From Bordetella parapertussis (GTDB lineage Bacteria > Pseudomonadota > Gammaproteobacteria > Burkholderiales > SG8-39), in the NCBI GenBank assembly GCA_945869935.1, contig CAMBSA010000172.1, positions 1 through 5,304 of the forward strand: a DNA stretch of 5,304 nt. Reading direction: 5' to 3'. A model generated the notes under the pieces. It was not told the origin of the DNA, ran no database searches, and worked only from the letters and a program-made list of their open reading frames with translations. The translations under genes were made by a program, and so were the position numbers. Below, piece by piece: positions 1 through 5,282 of the stretch. How positions within the stretch are numbered: position 1 is the stretch's first letter; every line of letters starts with the position of its first letter.

Positions 1-588
1 GTTGATCATCTCGTCGTAGGACAGGCCGAGCATCTGCGCGACCACCGCGGTGGAGGCCACCTTCACCAGCACCACATGGTCGAGGCCGACCTTGTTGAAG
101 CTGTTCTCGAGCGCGAGGCAGCCCTGGATTTCATGCGCCTTGATCATCGCGGTGAGCACGTCGCGCATCACCAGCGGCCTTTTGCCCGCGGCGACCGCGA
201 CCCGCGAAAGCCAGTCCGCGGTGGCGAGAATGCCGCCGAGGTTGTCCGACGGATGGCCCCATTCGGCGGCAAGCCAGGTGTCGTTGAAGTCGAGCCAGCG
301 GATCATCGCCCCGATATTGAACGCGGCCTGCACCGGGTCGAGCTGGAAGGAGGTGCCGGGCACCTTGGCGCCATTCGGGACCACCGTGCCCGTGACGATC
401 GGGCCCATCAGTTTGGTGCAAGCGGGGTATTCCAGCGCTTCCAGGCCACAGCCGAGCGTATCCATGAGGCAATAGAGCGCGGTGGAATAGGCGTCCTTGC
501 TGGTGATTTTCTTGTTCAGCGCGTAGTTGGCGATGTCGACCAGGACCTTGTCGGGTTTCGGGCGGACGTTCGAGATGTGTGCGGACAT
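1..588 (-). CDS. prpD: 2-methylcitrate dehydratase PrpD, N-terminal 196 residues (cut by window edge)
   Basis: PrpD dehydrates 2-methylcitrate to 2-methyl-cis-aconitate in the cytoplasmic methylcitrate cycle for propionate breakdown. The reading frame starts [20 protein letters not shown] and stays open to the left edge. The family is usually about 480 residues, so roughly 40% is present. Recognisable MmgE/PrpD landmarks are [10 protein letters not shown] (43-52), [20 protein letters not shown] (77-96) and the core RWLDFNDTW...[13 protein letters not shown] (97-121). D100, D103 and H112 lie where the family keeps its active-site residues (family knowledge, not proven here). The ATG follows an AAGGGAAATC leader, a fair ribosome binding site. 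It is the third prp gene, 134 bp after prpC, and that gap is filled by a repeat element. A PrpD-type dehydratase here argues against the alternative AcnD/PrpF version, at least in the visible part. The gene looks intact as far as it can be read. Confidence 0.95.
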   Translation of the reverse strand, partial: MSAHISNVRPKPDKVLVDIANYALNKKITSKDAYSTALYCLMDTLGCGLEALEYPACTKLMGPIVTGTVVPNGAKVPGTSFQLDPVQAAFNIGAMIRWLDFNDTWLAAEWGHPSDNLGGILATADWLSRVAVAAGKRPLVMRDVLTAMIKAHEIQGCLALENSFNKVGLDHVVLVKVASTAVVAQMLGLSYDEMIN

Positions 589-616
589 GATTTCCCTTTT
601 TTACGTTTGCTTTTTG

Positions 617-706
617 CCGCCAAGGTGCCAAGGAGGCCAAGATCGCCAAGAAAATCAGAATCTCAATAGGGACTTGGCGTCCTTGGCGCTCTTGGCGCCT
701 TGGCGG
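617..706. repeat. Inverted repeat made of ~9-bp GCCAAG-type units between prpC and prpD
   Basis: Two 34-bp arms (617-650 and 673-706) are inverted copies matching at 28 of 34 positions around a 22-bp centre. Each arm holds four GCCAAG cores (619, 627, 636, 645; on the other strand CTTGGC at 673, 682, 691, 699). Read from the outside, the spacing is 8, 9, 9 in both arms. The outer 9 bp, CCGCCAAGG/CCTTGGCGG, pair perfectly. The element fills most of the gap between two genes of one apparent operon. It has no T-run after the stem on either strand, so it does not look like an intrinsic terminator. From memory, similar GCCAAGG-rich intergenic repeats are scattered through many environmental bacterial genomes, but I cannot check copy number here. 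In RNA it could form a long imperfect hairpin that affects message stability between prpC and prpD. Confidence 0.8.
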
Positions 707-722
707 TTAAATCGGTCTTTCC

Positions 723-1889
723 TTACTTGCGATCCTTGATCGGAACCCAATTCCTATTCTCGGGCCCGGTGTAGTTCGCGGCAGGACGGATGATCTTGCC
801 GTCGATGCGCTGCTCGATGATGTGCGCCGACCAGCCGGAGGTGCGCGCGATCACGAAGATCGGAGTGAACATCGCGGTGGGTACGCCCATCATGTTGTAG
901 GACACCGCGCTGAACCAGTCGAGGTTCGGGAACATCTTCTTCTCGCGCCACATCACGGTTTCGAGCCGTTCGGCGATGTCGAACATCTTCATGTCGCGCG
1001 CCGACTTGGACAGGCGTTGCGCGACCGACTTGATCACATTGTTGCGCGGGTCGCCGGTGGTGTAGACGGGATGGCCGAAGCCGATGACGATTTCCTTGGC
1101 CTGCACGCGGCGGATGATGTCGGCTTCCGCCTCGTCGGGGTTCTCGTAGCGGGATTGCACCTCGAAGGCGACTTCGTTCGCGCCGCCGTGCTTCGGGCCA
1201 CGCAGCGCGCCGATGCCGCCGCAGATCGCGGAATGGAAATCGGCGCCGGTGCCGGCGATGACGCGGCAGGCAAAGGTGGAGGCGTTGAATTCGTGCTCGG
1301 CGTAGAGGATGAGCGAGGTGTGCATCGCGCGAACCCATTCGTCCGACGGTTTTCTGCCGTGCAGCAGATGCAGGAAGTGACCGCCGATGGAGTCGTCGTC
1401 GGTTTCGACATCGATGCGCTTGCTGTTGTGGCTGAAGTGATACCAGTAGAGCAGCATCGAGCCGAGCGAGGCCATCATGCGGTCGGCGATGTCGCGCGCA
1501 CCGGGATGGTTGTGATCGTCCTTCTCGGGAAGCACCGTGCCGAGCACCGAGATGCCGGTGCGCATCACGTCCATCGGATGCGCGGAGGCGGGGGTGCATT
1601 CCAGCGCGGTCCGGACGTTGGCGGGCAGGCCGCGCAGCGCGCGGAGCTTGGTCTTGTAGCCGGTGAGTTCCGGCGCGGTCGGCAGCTTGCCGTGTACCAG
1701 CAGGTAGGCGACTTCCTCGAATTCCGCCTGTTCGGCGAAGTCGAGAATGTCGTAGCCGCGGTAATGCAGGTCGTTGCCTGAGCGACCGACGGTGCAAAGC
1801 GCGGTGTTTCCGGCGGTGACGCCGGACAGCGCGACGGATTTTTTCGGCTTGGGGCCGGCGGCCGGCGTTGCGGTGGCTTCGGTGCTCAT
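723..1889 (-). CDS. prpC: 2-methylcitrate synthase (citrate synthase family)
   Basis: The enzyme condenses propionyl-CoA with oxaloacetate to 2-methylcitrate, the entry step of the methylcitrate cycle; members often also accept acetyl-CoA. The 388 residues match the usual PrpC length (about 380-390) and are shorter than the roughly 430 of TCA-cycle GltA. Citrate synthase residues are visible: HEFNAST (199-205), catalytic His234 in GPKHGGANE, the signature [13 protein letters not shown] (270-282) with His273, and catalytic Asp324 in [11 protein letters not shown]. The start [14 protein letters not shown] (35-48) is typical of PrpC-like enzymes. The first 18 residues are a low-complexity Ala/Pro/Lys tail. 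The ATG has AAGGAG 8 nt upstream inside the end of prpB, and ATGA overlaps the prpB stop by 4 bp, implying translational coupling. Assignment as prpC rather than a second citrate synthase rests mainly on its place between prpB and prpD. Confidence 0.95.
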   Translation of the reverse strand: MSTEATATPAAGPKPKKSVALSGVTAGNTALCTVGRSGNDLHYRGYDILDFAEQAEFEEVAYLLVHGKLPTAPELTGYKTKLRALRGLPANVRTALECTPASAHPMDVMRTGISVLGTVLPEKDDHNHPGARDIADRMMASLGSMLLYWYHFSHNSKRIDVETDDDSIGGHFLHLLHGRKPSDEWVRAMHTSLILYAEHEFNASTFACRVIAGTGADFHSAICGGIGALRGPKHGGANEVAFEVQSRYENPDEAEADIIRRVQAKEIVIGFGHPVYTTGDPRNNVIKSVAQRLSKSARDMKMFDIAERLETVMWREKKMFPNLDWFSAVSYNMMGVPTAMFTPIFVIARTSGWSAHIIEQRIDGKIIRPAANYTGPENRNWVPIKDRK

Positions 1890-2776
1890 TTCGCCTTCTC
1901 CTTTGCGAACAACTGGTCAAGCTTCTGCTCGTACGCGTGGTAGTCGAGGAACTGATAGAGCTCGTCGCGGGTCTGCATCATGCCGACCACGCTCTTCTGG
2001 GATCCTTCCTTGCGCACCGCGCGGTACACCTCCAGCGCGGCCTTGTTCATCGCGCGGAAGGCCGACAGCGGATAGAGCGCGATTGCGACATTGACGCTGC
2101 GGATTTCATCCAGCGTGTACAACGGTGTCTTTCCGAATTCGGTGAGGTTGGCGAGGATCGGCACCTTCACCGCATCGGCGAACTTCTTGTACATCGGCAG
2201 ATCGGTTATGGCTTCCGGGAAGATGCCGTCGGCACCGGCCTCGACGCAGCGCTGGGCGCGCTCGATTGCAGCGTCCAGTCCTTCGACCGCAAGTGCATCG
2301 GTGCGGGCCATGATGAAAAAGTCGGGATCGGTGCGGGCGTCCACCGCGGCCTTGATGCGATCCACCATCTCGACCGTGCTGACGAGTTCCTTGCCGGGGC
2401 GGTGACCGCAGCGCTTGGCGCCCACCTGGTCCTCGATATGCATCGCGCCTGCGCCGAACTTGATCAGCGATTTCACCGTGCGGCCGATGTTGAAGGCCGA
2501 GGCGCCGAACCCGGTGTCCACATCGACGAGCAGCGGCAGCGAGCAGACTTCCGTGATGCGGCGAACGTCGGTGAGCACGTCATCCAGGTTGGAGATGCCG
2601 AGGTCGGGCAGGCCGAGCGAACCTGCGGCCACACCGCCGCCCGAAAGATAGATCGCCTTGTAGCCGGATGCTTCTGCAAGCCGCGCATGATAGGCATTGA
2701 TGGTGCCGATGCACTGGAGAGGGGATTCCTGCTTCAAGGCGGCGCGGAACTTCGCGCCCTGGCTGGGGGATGTCAT
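1886..2776 (-). CDS. prpB: 2-methylisocitrate lyase
   Basis: PrpB cleaves 2-methylisocitrate to pyruvate and succinate, the last step of the methylcitrate cycle. It belongs to the isocitrate lyase/PEP mutase superfamily (TIM barrel, Mg2+-dependent, cytoplasmic). From the chosen start the protein has 296 residues, the same as E. coli PrpB as I recall it. The family residues fall at the expected numbers: Asp58 in LPDLGIS, Asp85/Asp87 in VDVDTGFG, Glu115 in HIEDQ, the catalytic KRCGH loop at 121-125 with Cys123, Arg158 in MARTDA and Glu188 in FPEAI. The frame is open 23 codons further upstream (to 2845), but the start at 2776 has GAGGA just before it and gives the family's usual N-terminus, [14 protein letters not shown]. 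The stop overlaps the prpC start as ATGA. An intrinsic terminator for mdh lies upstream, so prpB is probably the first gene of its own prpBCD operon. Confidence 0.97.
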   Translation of the reverse strand: MTSPSQGAKFRAALKQESPLQCIGTINAYHARLAEASGYKAIYLSGGGVAAGSLGLPDLGISNLDDVLTDVRRITEVCSLPLLVDVDTGFGASAFNIGRTVKSLIKFGAGAMHIEDQVGAKRCGHRPGKELVSTVEMVDRIKAAVDARTDPDFFIMARTDALAVEGLDAAIERAQRCVEAGADGIFPEAITDLPMYKKFADAVKVPILANLTEFGKTPLYTLDEIRSVNVAIALYPLSAFRAMNKAALEVYRAVRKEGSQKSVVGMMQTRDELYQFLDYHAYEQKLDQLFAKEKAK

Positions 2777-2780
2777 GAAT

Positions 2781-2785
2781 TCCTC
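2781..2785 (-). promoter_or_regulatory. Ribosome binding site that fixes the prpB start
   Basis: On the minus strand GAGGA stands 4 nt before the ATG at 2776 (GAGGAATTCATG). The alternative upstream ATG at 2845-2843 lies inside the T-rich tail and stem area of the mdh terminator and would add 23 residues without resemblance to the PrpB family. This favours the shorter protein. Confidence 0.75.
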
Positions 2786-2794
2786 GTTATTCGA

Positions 2795-2812
2795 ATCGCC
2801 CGGCGATCGGGC
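2795..2812. promoter_or_regulatory. Overlapping inverted repeats in the prpB leader, function unknown
   Basis: Two overlapping inverted repeats lie between the mdh terminator and prpB: ATCGCC-C-GGCGAT (2795-2807) and GCCCG-5 nt-CGGGC (2798-2812). They exclude each other as RNA hairpins. As DNA, the first is a 13-bp near-palindrome that could be a regulator site. I see no convincing sigma70 promoter in 2777-2847. A sigma54 site was looked for because PrpR systems use one, but none is clear. Chance is a fair alternative in DNA this rich in GC. Confidence 0.25.
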
Positions 2813-2847
2813 ATCGCGTCGCTGCGCTTGTGCTGCGAAAACCATGG

Positions 2848-2903
2848 AAAAACGGGGAATCGGAATCGGAGCGGCGACGCATCCGGATGTCCTGATTCCC
2901 CGT
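2848..2903 (-). terminator. Intrinsic (Rho-independent) terminator of mdh
   Basis: On the minus strand, 10 nt after the mdh stop, ACGGGGAATC (2903-2894 side) pairs perfectly with GATTCCCCGT (2861-2852 side). A run of five T (2852-2848) follows, overlapping the stem end by one base. The 10-bp stem encloses 32 nt, which include the self-complementary CATCCGGATG (2880-2889). The GC-rich stem plus U-run in the correct strand is a classic terminator. It separates mdh from prpBCD, although partial readthrough into prpB remains possible. The long loop is the weak point. Confidence 0.8.
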
Positions 2904-2912
2904 GCGCAGGCG

Positions 2913-3902
2913 TCAACCGAGCAGGTGCTTGACGCCGTCGCGCTCTTCGGTAAGTTCCTTGAGCGTCAGGTCCATCTTCTCGCGGCTGAACGCGTCGATC
3001 TCGAGGCCTGTGATCCGCTGGTATTTGCCGTCGGCGCAGGTCACCGCCACGCCGTACATGATGCCCTCCGGAATGCCGTAGCTGCCGTCGGAAGGCACGC
3101 CCATCGTGACCCACTTGCCGTTGGTGCCCATCACCCAGTCGCGAATGTGGTCGATTGCTGCGTTGGCGGCGGAGGCGGCCGAAGACAGTCCGCGCGCTTC
3201 GATGATCGCCGCGCCGCGCTTGCCGACGGTCGGGATGAAGGTGTCACGGTACCAGGCCTCGTCGTTGACGACCTTGGGTGCGGGCTGGCCACCGATGGTG
3301 GCAAAACGGTAGTCCGGGTACATCGTGGGCGAGTGGTTGCCCCAGACGATCAGTTTTTCGATCGAGTCGACCGGCTTGCCGGTTTTCGCGGCGAGTTGCG
3401 ACAGCGCACGGTTGTGATCAAGCCGCAGCATCGCGGTGAAGTTCTCGCGCGGCAGATCCGGCGCGCTCTTCATGGCGATATAGGCGTTGGTGTTGGCGGG
3501 GTTGCCCACGACCAGAACCTTCACGGTGCGCTTGGCGACTTCGTTCAGGGCGCGGCCCTGGCCGGTGAAGATCGCGCCGTTGGCTTCGAGCAGGTCCTTG
3601 CGTTCCATGCCCTTGCTGCGGGGACGGGCGCCGACGAGCAGGGCGACATCGATGTCCTTGAACGCAAGCTTTGGATCGGAGGCGGCGACCATGCCGGCGA
3701 GCAGCGGGAAGGCGCAGTCGTCCAGTTCCATCATCACGCCCTTGAGCGCGGCTTGGGCTTTTTCGTCCGGGATTTCAAGCAACTGCAGGATGACCGGCTG
3801 GTCCTTGCCGAGCATTTCGCCGCTGGCGATGCGAAAAAGCAGGGAATAGCCGATTTGGCCGGCGGCGCCGGTGACCGCGACGCGTACGGGGGCTTTAGCC
3901 AT
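2913..3902 (-). CDS. mdh: Malate dehydrogenase, NAD-dependent
   Basis: Mdh oxidises malate to oxaloacetate with NAD+ in the TCA cycle (cytoplasm), and so also renews the oxaloacetate used by PrpC. The 329 residues fit the cytosolic-type Mdh group of about 325-330. Visible features are the Rossmann nucleotide loop TGAAGQIG (11-18), an acidic residue at the end of strand 2 (Glu43 in LLEIP) that favours NAD over NADP, the substrate loop [15 protein letters not shown] (91-105), [10 protein letters not shown] (131-140), [11 protein letters not shown] (161-171) with the catalytic-pair Asp162 and substrate Arg165, and catalytic His190 in [16 protein letters not shown] lies 7 nt before the ATG. The protein is complete, with no oddities. 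It is followed by an intrinsic terminator and preceded by a long, structured leader facing the divergent gntR gene. Family assignment is secure. Confidence 0.98.
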   Translation of the reverse strand: MAKAPVRVAVTGAAGQIGYSLLFRIASGEMLGKDQPVILQLLEIPDEKAQAALKGVMMELDDCAFPLLAGMVAASDPKLAFKDIDVALLVGARPRSKGMERKDLLEANGAIFTGQGRALNEVAKRTVKVLVVGNPANTNAYIAMKSAPDLPRENFTAMLRLDHNRALSQLAAKTGKPVDSIEKLIVWGNHSPTMYPDYRFATIGGQPAPKVVNDEAWYRDTFIPTVGKRGAAIIEARGLSSAASAANAAIDHIRDWVMGTNGKWVTMGVPSDGSYGIPEGIMYGVAVTCADGKYQRITGLEIDAFSREKMDLTLKELTEERDGVKHLLG

Positions 3903-3942
3903 GTGTTGCTCCGTGGAGTTCTGAAGTTTGGTTGCAAAATGC

Positions 3943-4049
3943 GGGGATCACATCCCCCATGCTCCGCAAAACCGGTGGTGTCTGCCGGAAAAGCCGCAGT
4001 CGCCACCCGGAATCCGGGATGCGCAGCATCGGGCAATCCCCTGCCCGGA
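3943..4049 (-). promoter_or_regulatory. Hairpin-rich mdh leader (possible 5'UTR regulatory structure)
   Basis: Between the possible mdh promoter and mdh there are several inverted repeats. CGGGCA-6 nt-TGCCCG lies at 4030-4047, GATGC-3 nt-GCATC at 4018-4030, CCCGG-3 nt-CCGGG at 4006-4018 and GGGGAT-3 nt-ATCCCC at 3943-3957. In minus-strand RNA the GGGGAU loop of the first hairpin (4041-4036) is complementary to the AUCCCC arm of the last one (3948-3943), so two folds are possible. The last hairpin is followed by GCATTTTGC, a poor T-tract. This could be a regulatory leader, but GC-rich DNA gives short repeats by chance and I do not recognise a known RNA family. Confidence 0.3.
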
Positions 4050-4072
4050 ATGCGCGGCGCCAACGCGAGCGA

Positions 4073-4102
4073 AGTTTAGGCGTCCGGTACTGGCGCCGTC
4101 AA
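4073..4102 (-). promoter_or_regulatory. Possible sigma70 promoter of mdh
   Basis: On the minus strand TTGACG (4102-4097) and TAAACT (4078-4073) resemble -35 and -10 boxes, with an 18-bp spacer. The match is good at -35 (5 of 6) and moderate at -10 (4 of 6). It would give an mdh leader of about 165 nt. The palindrome at 4115-4128 would then lie just upstream of the -35 box. Confidence 0.4.
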
Positions 4103-4114
4103 ATGTAGAGTGCT

Positions 4115-4128
4115 ATCTTATATAAGAT
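4115..4128. promoter_or_regulatory. Perfect 14-bp palindrome, candidate GntR operator
   Basis: ATCTTATATAAGAT is a perfect, AT-rich palindrome in GC-rich surroundings. It lies between the divergent mdh and gntR genes and runs into the annotated ATG of gntR. GntR-family dimers bind short palindromes of this size and usually control their own gene and the divergent neighbour, so this is the natural operator candidate. It also contains TATAAG (4121-4126), a possible -10 box for gntR. No clear -35 box accompanies it. Confidence 0.6.
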
Positions 4129-4963
4129 GTCAGACAAGCCTATCGACCGGCCAAAGCCGGTATTCCGCAAGGTGAGCGGCGCGACCGCCTCGCGCGTCCT
4201 CCGCCGCAGGGAGTCCGTGCCCGTCGAAATCCCTTTGAACGCTCCTGCGCCGACTTTTTCACCGCTGTATCGGCAGATTCGCGTGCTGCTGCTGGAAAGC
4301 CTGAAGGCCGGCGAGTGGAAGCCTGGCGAGGCGATCCCGACCGAACCCGAACTTGCGCTGCGATTTCGAGTAAGCCAGGGAACCGTCCGAAAGGCAGTCG
4401 ACGAGCTTGCGTCGGACAACCTGCTGGTCCGGCGACAGGGGAAAGGCACCTTCGTCGCCACCCACAACGAGGAACGCTCGCTGTTCCGTTTCCTGCGTCT
4501 TGCGCCCTTGCAGGGCGAGGTGGAGTACCCGGACAGCGAGCTGATCGACTCGCGACGAACCCGCGCGTCTGCAGAAATCGCCCGATTGCTGGATGTGCGT
4601 TCCGGGGAAAGCCTGGTATTTCTCCGACGGGTGCTGTCGTTTCAGGAAATACCGACCGTGGTGGACGAAATTTCACTCCCCGCAGGCATATTCCGCGGAT
4701 TCAGCGCGCAGCGCTTCAATGACTGGACCGGATCGATGTACGGCTTTTTCGAGACCGAGTTCGGCGTTCGTATCGTCCGGGCGGACGAAGATATCCGCGC
4801 CGTGGCAGCCGATGGCAAGACGGCGCGGCTGTTGGGTGTTCCGCCGGGAAGCCCCTTGCTCTGCGTGGACAGGGTGACCTTCACCTACGGAGACCGTCCG
4901 GTCGAATTCCGTCGCGGCCTGTACCGGACCGACCGACATGTCTACCGGAATTCCTTGCTATAG
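4127..4963 (+). CDS. GntR-family (HutC subfamily) transcriptional regulator with UTRA domain
   Basis: This is a DNA-binding regulator that responds to a small ligand. The winged-helix domain spans about residues 43-112: PLYRQIRVLLLESLKAGEWK, then PGEAIPTEPELA and the recognition part FRVSQGTVRKAVDELASDNL, closed by the wing VRRQGKGTFV (101-110). The rest (about 125-275) fits a UTRA ligand-binding domain, with EIARLLDVRSGESLVFLRRV and the C-terminal RLLGVPPGSPLLCVDRVTFT...RRGLYRTDRHVY typical of HutC members. The start is uncertain. The ATG at 4127 has no ribosome binding site and lies inside a palindrome. GTG at 4217 (residue 31) has AGGGAG close before it, and would remove a basic tail (residues 1-30) unlike the rest. 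Divergence from mdh suggests control of mdh and perhaps prpBCD or other TCA genes. The ligand is unknown. Confidence 0.93.
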   Translation: MSDKPIDRPKPVFRKVSGATASRVLRRRESVPVEIPLNAPAPTFSPLYRQIRVLLLESLKAGEWKPGEAIPTEPELALRFRVSQGTVRKAVDELASDNLLVRRQGKGTFVATHNEERSLFRFLRLAPLQGEVEYPDSELIDSRRTRASAEIARLLDVRSGESLVFLRRVLSFQEIPTVVDEISLPAGIFRGFSAQRFNDWTGSMYGFFETEFGVRIVRADEDIRAVAADGKTARLLGVPPGSPLLCVDRVTFTYGDRPVEFRRGLYRTDRHVYRNSLL

Positions 4964-5015
4964 CTTTTCATGCGGCGACAGGGAAGCGGAGCGTCCTGCC
5001 ACCGCAAGAGCGATT

Positions 5016-5171
5016 TCAGTAGCCGAACAGAGTCATTCCCTCGGTGCCGATACACAGAACAGCGAAGATGCCCAGGACGACCTTTGCAACGCTGGAGACG
5101 CTTTTCACTACGCCTCTGTCGGTGAACATCGCGGTGGTGAGACCGCAGGCGAGGAAAAGATAAGGAGCCAC
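5016..5171 (-). CDS. Possible 51-residue hydrophobic peptide, unrecognised
   Basis: A GTG-started frame on the minus strand would encode 51 residues beginning VAPYLFLACGLTTAMF and ending VVLGIFAVLCIGTEGMTLFGY. Two hydrophobic stretches (about residues 2-15 and 27-43) flank a short polar part with TDRG and K, as in a small two-helix membrane peptide. About 71% of codons end in G or C, in keeping with the neighbours. Against it, GTG is the only start in the frame, no ribosome binding site precedes it, and a TAG lies five codons upstream just inside a GC hairpin. It may be the tail of a gene broken by a frameshift, since the next frame is open from an ATG at 5209 into the same region. I assign no function. 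Confidence 0.25.
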   Translation of the reverse strand: MAPYLFLACGLTTAMFTDRGVVKSVSSVAKVVLGIFAVLCIGTEGMTLFGY

Positions 5172-5178
5172 TGAACAA

Positions 5179-5193
5179 GGGGGCTACGCCCCC
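5179..5193. repeat. Short GC hairpin GGGGGC-TAC-GCCCCC
   Basis: A perfect 6-bp GC stem with a 3-nt loop. On the minus strand it is followed by TTGTTC, so it could be a weak terminator for minus-strand transcription entering from the right edge. On the plus strand no T-run follows, so it is unlikely to stop gntR transcription. Short hairpins of this GGGGGCGTAGCCCCC type are, from memory, common dispersed intergenic elements. Confidence 0.45.
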
Positions 5194-5210
5194 CTCGTAA
5201 CTCCCCCATC

Positions 5211-5282
5211 TCAGAGGGAACGCTGAACCTTCAAGCCTCGAAATTGGACTTGATCAGCGATTCCATAAGCGTAGTTCTGCAT
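5211..5282 (-). CDS. Possible 23-residue leader-type peptide or gene remnant
   Basis: A complete tiny ORF on the minus strand runs from MQNYAYGIAD to GLKVQRSL. Its ATG has an excellent ribosome binding site, GAGGAG (5294-5289), 6 nt upstream. The stop TGA lies 1 nt before another ATG (5209), which opens a frame through the GC hairpin. A good initiation site with so short a product suggests a leader peptide, a small protein, or the start of a gene since interrupted. No homologue is recognised, and the window edge hides what lies upstream. Confidence 0.3.
   Translation of the reverse strand: MQNYAYGIADQVQFRGLKVQRSL

Noticed and set aside
617..706. CRISPR array or intrinsic terminator reading of the GCCAAG repeat
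   Set aside because: The units are about 9 bp with no spacers, which rules out CRISPR. No U-run follows the stem on either strand, which argues against a terminator.
527..739. 70-codon plus-strand frame across the prpC-prpD gap
   Set aside because: Its second half is just translation of the GCCAAG repeat, and its first half is antisense to prpD.
822..1781. 319-codon plus-strand open frame opposite prpC
   Set aside because: Antisense shadow of prpC, rich in Gly, Ala and Arg with no family resemblance.
2777..2845. Longer prpB starting at 2845
   Set aside because: The extra 23 residues overlap the mdh terminator, have no supporting ribosome binding site, and do not match the PrpB N-terminus.
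1868..2932. 354-codon plus-strand open frame opposite prpB
   Set aside because: Antisense shadow of prpB, which has the full catalytic KRCGH set and the exact family length.
2697..4079. 460-codon plus-strand open frame opposite mdh
   Set aside because: It lies antisense to mdh, whose minus-strand protein shows every expected catalytic motif. The translation has no recognisable domain and is an effect of high-GC codon bias.
4938..5174. 78-codon plus-strand frame overlapping the gntR end
   Set aside because: It overlaps the intact gntR C-terminus, has no ribosome binding site and no family resemblance.
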